Shown here: positions 1 to 5,136 of the stretch, one piece after another | Layout: each line of letters opens with the position of its first letter | How positions within the stretch are numbered: the stretch's first letter is position 1 | Assembly: GCA_902470455.1 (NCBI GenBank) | Contig: CABRGI010000021.1 | Span: 1-9,371, forward strand | Length of the DNA stretch: 9,371 bases | Source: an uncultured Parvimonas sp. | GTDB taxonomy: Bacteria > Bacillota > Clostridia > Tissierellales > Peptoniphilaceae | Reading direction: 5' to 3' | The notes under the pieces: generated by a model | The model's input: only the letters and a program-made list of their open reading frames with translations | Told to the model about the DNA's origin: nothing | The model's database searches: none | Position numbers and translations under genes: made by a program

Positions 1-1
1 A

Positions 2-793
2 AGAAATGCTGATGCAAGATACGAAATTAGAAATTCTAATAATGAAATTGTTGCAGAAAAGAAAGATTCAAAACTTTTCCTTAAAAACATTTCAGACTGG
101 GCAGATAGACAAGATTTAAACGAAAACTTCTTAGGTTATACAAATCTTGGCATCGAAGATTTATCTAATCAAAAAGATGGAGATTATACTCTAAATATAA
201 TAGCAAAACCTACTACTGAAGGAGCAAGAGAACAAAAACATTCTATTAAATTCTCAATAGATAAAGAAGCTCCTAAATTTAAAAATGCTAAATTCGACAA
301 TGAAACTAAAAAATTTACTTTTGAAGTTGAAGATGCAAATGAAATAAGAAATGTTAAAGCTACAGGAATAGAAATGGTTGCACCTTACCCAAATTATCCT
401 GACTATAAAGTAGCTAAAGAAGTTGAACTTGAAGTTAAAAATATTGGAGAAAATAAATATGAAATCCAATTAAAAGATGATACAAATTTAAAAGATGTTC
501 ATGTTACTGCAACTGATATTGCATATAACGAATATACTGAAGACTGTGAAATCATGACTTCTGATAAAAAACTTGGAAAACTTGAAGTTGTTGCAAAAAC
601 AGAAGATGGAGAAAATGTTCCTATAAAGTATGACCTTTATGACCAAAATAATAAAATAGTTAAAAATACGCAAAAACTTAGAAATGGAAAATATACTTTT
701 ATTTACAAATTCTGCCCTATTGAGTACAAATTAATTGGAGAAAATACTGAACATGAATTTGAAATAACCGATGAGAACTTAATAAAAAAATAG
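2..793 (+). CDS. Surface protein, segment 1 (5'-partial; Fn3-like region of a possible cell-envelope protease)
   Basis: The frame is open from base 2 to the TAG at 791-793 (about 263 codons). An ATG occurs at 374, but it is internal: coding sense of the same style continues upstream of it to the window edge, and it has no ribosome site. The upstream part reads as a beta-sandwich with a DGDY strand, then REQKHSIKFSIDKEAPKF followed by KNAKFDNETKKFTFEVED. This layout (DG-Y strand, polar loop, D-x-AP, then K-F-x-hydrophobic strands) resembles the Fn3-like repeats after the catalytic domain of lactocepin/C5a-peptidase-type S8 proteases. That is family resemblance by eye, and no catalytic domain is visible here. 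From about 575 a second beta module begins (GKLEVV, later NGKYTFIYKF) and runs across the stop into the next frame. The product would be extracellular. The segment ends in AAAAAAATAG. Confidence 0.7.
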   Translation, partial: RNADARYEIRNSNNEIVAEKKDSKLFLKNISDWADRQDLNENFLGYTNLGIEDLSNQKDGDYTLNIIAKPTTEGAREQKHSIKFSIDKEAPKFKNAKFDNETKKFTFEVEDANEIRNVKATGIEMVAPYPNYPDYKVAKEVELEVKNIGENKYEIQLKDDTNLKDVHVTATDIAYNEYTEDCEIMTSDKKLGKLEVVAKTEDGENVPIKYDLYDQNNKIVKNTQKLRNGKYTFIYKFCPIEYKLIGENTEHEFEITDENLIKK

Positions 794-2010
794 AATTAAA
801 ATTTGAAAAACGAAAAATTGGTCAAAAAATGGTTCTTGCAAGAGGTACAGGAGATTTAACTCTTAACGAATTTAAAATAACTGCTACAAATGTAGATAAT
901 CCTAAATTAAAATTTGAATTAAAGCAAGAAATAGAAGATACTCCACAATTTTTCTTAAATGCTCCTTATGGAAAATATAAGCTAAATGTTGAGATAACTG
1001 ATGCAAATAAAGCTCTCAAATACAATTATGAACTTAGTACAGATGAGCAAAAAGAAATATCAGAAATAACAATTGACGAAAATTCATTCAAAAAAAGAAT
1101 TGATTTACTTTTTTCAGAAAGTAAATTTAAAGTTGTTCCAATAACAAAGGGATATGATGGACATATCGTATATATGGGAATGAATCTTTCAGTTGGTCAA
1201 CCTGTAAATATAAGAAGTATTGGTAGAGGTCGTTCAGAAATAGTCCCTAATGAAATTCCTAATGGATATTATGTGGTTCCGGGAATGCAAACAGTAAAAT
1301 TAACAGAAGAAAAGCCTGTACAAGAAGTTGTTTTTGAATATTTCAAAGAGAAAGACGAAGATAAATTTTCACTATTAATTCAAGATAATGGAAATGAAAA
1401 AGGAATTAAAACAAAGTATAAAATCTACAATTATAACGAAAGATTCAACTTTGAAAAAGGGAAATTAAATCTAGATTATACACCAGGAATGAAACTTAAT
1501 CCAGGTTGGTATTGTATAGAAGCTCAAGAAGATGAATATGGAGAATATAAAGCTCAAGCTAATGACCCTACCCCTACTTACCATTTAAAAGAAAAAGTTA
1601 TAGAAGTTAAAAGAGGAGAAAAAAATGTTACTGTAGGTTTTACTTGGGGAAAAAATAATGAAAATAATTTTGTTGAAAAATATCCAAGAAAAATTAATGC
1701 AAATATCCCTGAAAACTATCCAAATGATGAACTTCTATTAGAAATTAGAAAGAAAAACTCTGATGAAGTTGTTGTAAAACATACTTATAAAAAATCAGAT
1801 GAAAGTACTCATTCAGTTCTTATTCCAAGTGGTTCAGGATATGATGTAGTTGTAACAAATTTAGCTAGTGGATATACTTGTCCTAATGGAGAAGCATGGG
1901 TCTTTGGTGCTGAAGGACATCCTATAACTCTTAATATTACTAAAGAAGTTAAAGATGGAAAAGAAGTTGATATTAAATTTAAAGCCGGAGATACCGAATT
2001 TCTAATGTAA
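775..2010 (+). CDS. Surface protein, segment 2 (tandem beta-sandwich modules)
   Basis: The frame is open from 775, just after a TGA at 772-774, to TAA at 2008-2010. Its first ATG at 829 lacks a ribosome site, so this is best read as a continuation of segment 1 after a -1 step near 790. At 844-1128 lies a beta module containing GKYKLNVEIT and then DENSFKKRIDLLFSE. The same pattern occurs at the end of segment 1 joined to the start of this one, as DENLIKK plus IELKFEK. A further stretch (around 1140-1620) has a GYY-VVPGMQTVKL strand and a GWYCIEAQEDEYGEY strand. The last module (about 1680-2000) has HSVLIPSGSGYDVVVTNL, reminiscent of Cna-B/SpaA-type pilin and adhesin stalk folds. I see no enzyme motif and cannot assign isopeptide residues. 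The role is probably an extended extracellular stalk or ligand-binding region. Confidence 0.65.
   Translation, partial: ELNKKIELKFEKRKIGQKMVLARGTGDLTLNEFKITATNVDNPKLKFELKQEIEDTPQFFLNAPYGKYKLNVEITDANKALKYNYELSTDEQKEISEITIDENSFKKRIDLLFSESKFKVVPITKGYDGHIVYMGMNLSVGQPVNIRSIGRGRSEIVPNEIPNGYYVVPGMQTVKLTEEKPVQEVVFEYFKEKDEDKFSLLIQDNGNEKGIKTKYKIYNYNERFNFEKGKLNLDYTPGMKLNPGWYCIEAQEDEYGEYKAQANDPTPTYHLKEKVIEVKRGEKNVTVGFTWGKNNENNFVEKYPRKINANIPENYPNDELLLEIRKKNSDEVVVKHTYKKSDESTHSVLIPSGSGYDVVVTNLASGYTCPNGEAWVFGAEGHPITLNITKEVKDGKEVDIKFKAGDTEFLM
784..793 (+). other. A7 tract plus TAG: frame break 1, canonical -1 slippery heptamer
   Basis: Seven A residues occupy 784-790 and are read as ATA AAA AAA TAG in segment 1. 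The phase is exactly A-AAA-AAA, the form of a -1 slippery heptamer. A -1 slip on the two lysine codons continues as ATA GAA TTA AAA in the frame of segment 2. One extra A in the DNA, or polymerase slippage adding one A to the mRNA, would give the same fusion. I found no clear upstream Shine-Dalgarno-like stimulator and no strong downstream stem, so programmed ribosomal frameshifting is possible but not favoured over an indel. Confidence 0.6.
1983..2010 (+). other. Frame break 2 between surface-protein segments 2 and 3
   Basis: The frame of segment 3 has a stop (TAA) at 1980-1982 and the frame of segment 2 stops at 2008-2010, so the switch must fall between them. The smoothest join is GAA TTT then TCT AAT GTA AAA, as if one T were missing after 2001. 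Unlike break 1 there is no slippery heptamer: slipping TTT back by one would give a mismatched ATT pairing. A single-base deletion or a sequence error is the best explanation. Confidence 0.6.
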
Positions 2011-3626
2011 AATTCAAACTAAATGAATTAGACTTTAAATCCGGAAAAAATAATATTGAAGTAGGAAAATATAAACTTGAAATAGTTAGCCCGGAAAGTT
2101 ATAAAGGAAAAAATATAGACAAGGAAATTGAAATTACAAAAGATACTAATGAAATTTCAGTAAATCTTGAAAAGATTACAAAAGGTACAATTGATATTGG
2201 ACTTGAATTTATTGATACAGCTAATAAATTAAGTAAAATCGAACTTGATGGAAAAGAAATTTCACTTTCAGGAAATAAAATTCCTGTTTCAATCGGAGAA
2301 CATAAACTTGAAATTACTGATATTGATGGAAAACTTTCAAATTACGAAATCTCCCCTAATGCAATAAATAATTTCAACTTAACATTAGAAAATCCTGATC
2401 AAGTGTTTAATTTCAAAATAAAGCGAAAACCAAATAGTATAGATATTTCAGAATTAAAATCCTTAGTTGAAGAAAGCAAAGAAATCAAGAACTCAGAAAA
2501 ATATATAAATGCTATTGATGAATTAAAAGAATTGTATAACAATTCAATAAAAGCAGGACAGGAATTAATAGATAATGAAAATAGTAGAAATGAGTTTGTT
2601 GTTAAGAAAGCTGTTGAAGATATAAAACTCGCAAAAGATTCACTAGATGGAAATAAACCTTATGCTCAGCTTGTAAAAAAACTAAAAAATTTAATAGCTG
2701 AAAAAGAATTGATTTCTGATGGTAATCTTTATATCAATTCAGATGAAGAAGATAATGAAGCATATTTAGAAGCCATAGAAAATGCTAAAAACTTATTAAA
2801 AGTAAATTTCAAATTAAATGAACTTGAAACTGCTATAAAAGATATTGAAAATGTAAAAGCAACTATGGGATTTGTAATTAAAATAAAAGTTAATGGCGAT
2901 GATATACCACAGGATTTAAAAATTAAAGCTATTAATGTAATAACAGGAGAAGAAGTTGAGCTTGAAAACAAAAATAAATCTTTTGAAAAATCTGTTTTAC
3001 TTGGAAAATATAAAATAAAAGTAGAATTAAATGAAAACTACAATATTGATAAAAACAATTTTGAAGTAGAACTTACTAAAGATAAAACAGCAGAAGATAC
3101 TATCGCAATTTCTAAGAAAGAAAAACCTCAAAATCCTGATGACAATCCAAGTAAATTAAAATTTGACTATGGAGAAAATCAAACTGTTAGCATTGGAGGA
3201 AAAATTTTCGACATCAAAATAAGCGAAGATATATCTAATTTCATTAGAATTTTAGTTGATGATAAAGAACTAAGTAAAGATTATTATTCTGCTATAGAAG
3301 GAAGTACTATTATAAAATTCAATGATAATTTTATAAATTCTTTAGAAGTTGGCAAACATAAACTATTATTTGAATTTACAACAGGTAAAATAGAAACATC
3401 TTTAACAATAGTTAAAAAAGATGATGTACCAAGTGATAATAACAATAATAATAATAACAATGATAATATTAACAGACCTAACCATAAACCTAATAATAAA
3501 ATTGATAATAATAAAAACAAGAACAAATTAGTAAAAACAGGGATTTCTAATAGTTCAATATTATTATTTGCACTATCTGCTATTCTATTAGGTACATTAA
3601 CTATTCGTAAGAGAGTTAAAAAATAA
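1983..3626 (+). CDS. Surface protein, segment 3: beta modules, FIVAR-like and CBM_X2-like domains, LVKTG sorting signal
   Basis: The frame is open from 1983 to the TAA at 3624-3626. No ATG occurs before the GTG at 2403, which lacks a ribosome site; clear coding sequence precedes it (VGKYKLEIV, IGEHKLEITD), so it is not a true start. Counting residues from that GTG: two helical modules at about 13-82 and 86-155 (SELKSLVEESKEI, later AVEDIKLAKDSLDG) look like FIVAR repeats of surface adhesins. A beta module at 157-240 carries LLGKYKIKVELNENY. A module at 250-337 (KDYYSAIEGSTIIKF, then LEVGKHKLLFEFTTG) resembles the CBM_X2-like fold. An Asn/Lys spacer covers 340-375. At the C-terminus LVKTG (376-380) precedes a hydrophobic helix and the basic tail RKRVKK, the architecture of a sortase sorting signal. 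Expected location is covalently wall-anchored. The gene is followed by a terminator at 3696-3722. Confidence 0.7.
   Translation, partial: SRRYRISNVKFKLNELDFKSGKNNIEVGKYKLEIVSPESYKGKNIDKEIEITKDTNEISVNLEKITKGTIDIGLEFIDTANKLSKIELDGKEISLSGNKIPVSIGEHKLEITDIDGKLSNYEISPNAINNFNLTLENPDQVFNFKIKRKPNSIDISELKSLVEESKEIKNSEKYINAIDELKELYNNSIKAGQELIDNENSRNEFVVKKAVEDIKLAKDSLDGNKPYAQLVKKLKNLIAEKELISDGNLYINSDEEDNEAYLEAIENAKNLLKVNFKLNELETAIKDIENVKATMGFVIKIKVNGDDIPQDLKIKAINVITGEEVELENKNKSFEKSVLLGKYKIKVELNENYNIDKNNFEVELTKDKTAEDTIAISKKEKPQNPDDNPSKLKFDYGENQTVSIGGKIFDIKISEDISNFIRILVDDKELSKDYYSAIEGSTIIKFNDNFINSLEVGKHKLLFEFTTGKIETSLTIVKKDDVPSDNNNNNNNNDNINRPNHKPNNKIDNNKNKNKLVKTGISNSSILLFALSAILLGTLTIRKRVKK
3438..3461 (+). 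repeat. AAT/AAC codon run encoding eight asparagines
   Basis: Eight consecutive AAT or AAC codons form a near-perfect trinucleotide microsatellite within a longer Asn/Lys-rich stretch (about 3430-3525). Its position just before the sorting signal fits a flexible wall-spanning spacer. Because the unit is three bases, length change would alter spacer length without breaking the frame. Confidence 0.7.
3528..3623 (+). other. Cell-wall sorting signal with non-standard LVKTG motif
   Basis: The C-terminal 32 residues have the tripartite sortase-substrate layout: pentapeptide LVKTG, a hydrophobic segment with ILLFALSAILLG, and a positively charged end RKRVKK. The usual proline at position 2 is replaced by valine (codon GTA), while T and G at the cleavage site are kept. 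The layout makes anchoring likely; the motif variant leaves efficiency and the responsible sortase uncertain. Confidence 0.65.
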
Positions 3627-3695
3627 CAAACTAATAGCAAACAATTAAATGATGCTTAGTATTAGGTTAAAATGATATTTTAGTTATTACAAAAT

Positions 3696-3722
3696 AAAGG
3701 AAGTGTTTTAAACACTTCCTTT
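3696..3722. terminator. Bidirectional intrinsic terminator between convergent genes
   Basis: A perfect inverted repeat with 13-base arms (AAAGGAAGTGTTT at 3696-3708 and its complement at 3710-3722) forms a stem with a small loop. On the + strand it ends in TTTT then ATTATT; on the - strand it ends in TTTATTTTG. It sits 70 nt after the surface-protein stop and 14 nt after the glycosylase stop, so it can end transcription from both sides. Confidence 0.85.
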
Positions 3723-3736
3723 TATTATCTACCATT

Positions 3737-4615
3737 TTATTGTTTCCCTATTTTTTCTTCTCTACCATAATAGAAAAGATATTGCTGTGCATAACCTGCA
3801 TATTTTCCAAATATTCTATCCGCTTCTTTAGAAATTTTCTTTACAGGAGTTTCTTCTTTAATAAAAAGTTCTTCCATAACTCTCTTAATCCACACGTCAA
3901 CCGGAAAAACCTCTCCCCTTTTGTATGAGAACAACATTATACAATCTGCAACTTTATTACCAACGCCTGCGAATTTTAATAATTCTTCTCTTAAAGTATC
4001 TGTTTCTAAATTTTCAAAATTATCTAAGTCAATATTTTTGGTTAAAATCATATTGACTGTATCAAAAATTCTCTTATCTCTAAATCCAACTTTTGCAAAT
4101 TCTCTTAATTCTTCAACAGTTGCTTTGCTAAGTTCTTCTATAGTTGGAAAAGAGTAATATTTTCTATTTTCATCTTCACAGATAAATTTACCATATCTCA
4201 TAGATATTATTTCTATTGATTTTTTTATTCTAGGAATCATATTATTAGCAGAAATAATAAAGCTTATTAACATTTCAAAATGATTTTGATTTAATATCCT
4301 GATACCTTTTCCATAATCCATTGCATTTGCTAAAATTTTGTTGTTTGACAATGTTTTTCTAATCTCTTCATAGTTTGTATTCAAGTCAAAATAATCTATC
4401 CAAATTTCGTTAAATTCTTCCAAATTAGTTCCCTTGAATATAACCTTATTATCATCATTTAAAACATTTAAAATTCTGCCTAAATGTACTGTTGTAAAGC
4501 TTCCATCACTTTCTTCATACCATCTAAAAGCCTGACCACAAGTAAATATAGCCTTCGCATCAAAATTATCAATCTCTTCTAAAATTACTGAATTACCTTT
4601 TTCATAGACTTTCAT
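3737..4615 (-). CDS. ogg: 8-oxoguanine DNA glycosylase/AP lyase (OGG1 family)
   Basis: Base-excision repair enzyme of 292 residues that would remove 8-oxoguanine opposite cytosine and nick the abasic site. The N-terminal OGG_N-type beta domain starts with FTCGQAFRW (24-32). The helical HhH-GPD domain follows, with SANNMIPRI (122-130) matching the Asn-Asn-x-x-x-Arg element that contacts the orphan cytosine in human OGG1. The hairpin is FAGVGNKVADC (215-225), where K221 corresponds to the Schiff-base lysine (human K249). FPVDVW (237-242) supplies catalytic aspartate D240 (human D268). All key residues are present and the gene is intact. Its ATG overlaps the stop of the upstream membrane-protein gene as TAATG and only a weak AAAGG lies about 10 nt upstream, so translation is probably coupled. 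It is the last gene of the minus-strand unit. Characterised clostridial Ogg enzymes have the same architecture; AlkA is excluded by the OGG_N domain and GNKVADC signature. Confidence 0.93.
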   Translation of the reverse strand: MKVYEKGNSVILEEIDNFDAKAIFTCGQAFRWYEESDGSFTTVHLGRILNVLNDDNKVIFKGTNLEEFNEIWIDYFDLNTNYEEIRKTLSNNKILANAMDYGKGIRILNQNHFEMLISFIISANNMIPRIKKSIEIISMRYGKFICEDENRKYYSFPTIEELSKATVEELREFAKVGFRDKRIFDTVNMILTKNIDLDNFENLETDTLREELLKFAGVGNKVADCIMLFSYKRGEVFPVDVWIKRVMEELFIKEETPVKKISKEADRIFGKYAGYAQQYLFYYGREEKIGKQ

Positions 4616-5091
4616 TATTTTTTCGCCTTTGACTTTGACTTATGTTGTTTTATAATTTCTGATAATTTTTCAACATTTCCCTTATCTAGAGGAATAGTTA
4701 GAACTTCATCTTTTAAATCTCCTGTAACTACAACTTCATAAAATCTATCACTTACAGCTGCCCATTTCTTAATTTTTCTAAATTCAGCAAATTTCCCATC
4801 AAAACAGAATCCATTTTCCCCTATATATAGTTTATCCAAAGAAACTATAGAATAAGTTACACCGATTAATACATATATTATGCTGTAAATATCTTGAATG
4901 CTTACAGCATATACTATCCCAAAACCAACTAAAGCTATAGATAGTCCAAATAATACTTTTCTACCTCTCAAACTCATAGTTTTTATTTCTCCAGTTAATT
5001 TTTTTCTAGTTTGAAAAATTGCTACTATTTTTTTAATTACAAAGATTAAAACTAAACCAAATACTATCAATAATAAATCATTACTTCCCAT
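4615..5091 (-). CDS. Small membrane protein of unknown function, three predicted membrane helices and a C-terminal soluble domain
   Basis: I do not recognise a named function. Using the start at 5091 the protein has 158 residues. Hydrophobic helices lie at about 5-26 (LLLIVFGLVLIFVI), 46-65 (VLFGLSIALVGFGIVYAV) and 68-85 (IYSIIYVLIGVTYSIVSL). A short basic loop (TRKKLTGEIKTMSLRGRK) separates helices one and two. The last 70 residues form a soluble beta-rich domain (YIGENGFCFDGKF, IKKWAAV, FYEVVVTGD, VLTIPL) and a charged helix ending in KSKSKAKK. This layout resembles small PH-like or DUF5673-type membrane proteins, a weak match by eye. Start choice: an ATG at 5103 is in frame, but a strong GGAGG (5101-5097) overlaps its codons and sits 5 nt before the ATG at 5091, so translation should begin at 5091. 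The gene lies between ftsH and ogg and is coupled to ogg by TAATG, which suggests co-expression, not a shared function. Confidence 0.8.
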   Translation of the reverse strand: MGSNDLLLIVFGLVLIFVIKKIVAIFQTRKKLTGEIKTMSLRGRKVLFGLSIALVGFGIVYAVSIQDIYSIIYVLIGVTYSIVSLDKLYIGENGFCFDGKFAEFRKIKKWAAVSDRFYEVVVTGDLKDEVLTIPLDKGNVEKLSEIIKQHKSKSKAKK

Positions 5092-5101
5092 AAAATCCTC
5101 C
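5089..5101 (-). promoter_or_regulatory. Ribosome site that decides the membrane-protein start
   Basis: On the minus strand the sequence is GGAGG, five bases (ATTTT), then ATG. The GGAGG lies inside codons 1-3 that would follow from the upstream ATG at 5103, and nothing like a ribosome site precedes that ATG. This favours the shorter protein by four residues. Confidence 0.75.
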
Positions 5102-5106
5102 ATATA

Positions 5107-5136
5107 AATTAAGTAGAAGCAAGCTTCTACTTAATT
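5107..5136 (-). terminator. 14-bp inverted repeat directly after ftsH: weak terminator, attenuator or mRNA 3'-end stem
   Basis: AATTAAGTAGAAGC (5107-5120) and its exact complement (5123-5136) flank a 2-base centre, forming a long AT-rich stem with a CAAG or CTTG tetraloop. It begins immediately after the ftsH TAA (5139-5137). On the minus strand the trailing sequence is only moderately T-rich (TTAATTTAT) and runs within a few bases into the GGAGG of the next gene. A partial terminator or a stem protecting the ftsH message is plausible, giving lower expression of the two downstream genes. Confidence 0.5.

Larger units (their letters stand above)
2..3626 (+). pseudogene. Large cell-wall-anchored surface protein gene, 5'-partial and split by two frameshifts
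   Basis: Three consecutive open segments in three frames together encode one surface protein that ends in a cell-wall sorting signal. The first segment is already open at base 2, so the start is outside the window. Moving from segment one to two, and from two to three, each needs a single -1 step (equivalent to one missing base), within 775-790 and 1983-2010. Joined, they give about 1,208 residues with continuous domain architecture. Neither internal start candidate (ATG 829, GTG 2403) has a Shine-Dalgarno sequence, so the downstream pieces are unlikely to be independent genes. Codon style is the same in all three. The product, if made, would be secreted and attached to peptidoglycan, probably as an adhesin or as the tail of a surface protease. 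Whether this is true decay, phase variation, frameshifting or sequence error cannot be decided from one sequence. Confidence 0.75.

Noticed and set aside
254..673. Phe/Ile-rich minus-strand frames opposite segment 1
   Set aside because: These are antisense shadows of Lys/Glu/Asn-rich coding sequence, a common artefact in AT-rich DNA.
829..831. ATG 829 as the start of a separate gene
   Set aside because: No ribosome site precedes it (the upstream bases are A-rich without GGAG), coding sense continues upstream in frame to 775, and module homology crosses it.
2403..2405. GTG 2403 as the start of a separate gene
   Set aside because: No ribosome site precedes it, and the frame is open with clear repeat-like coding sequence for 140 codons upstream.
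3284..3640. Minus-strand open frame opposite the surface-protein C-terminus, Leu-rich
   Set aside because: Its Leu/Ile-rich sequence is the antisense of Asn/Lys codons, and it lacks a ribosome site and any family features.
3627..3695. Imperfect inverted repeat (CTAATAGCA ... TGCTTAGTATTAG) after the surface-protein stop
   Set aside because: The arms do not pair cleanly and there is no T tract; the strong hairpin just downstream explains termination.
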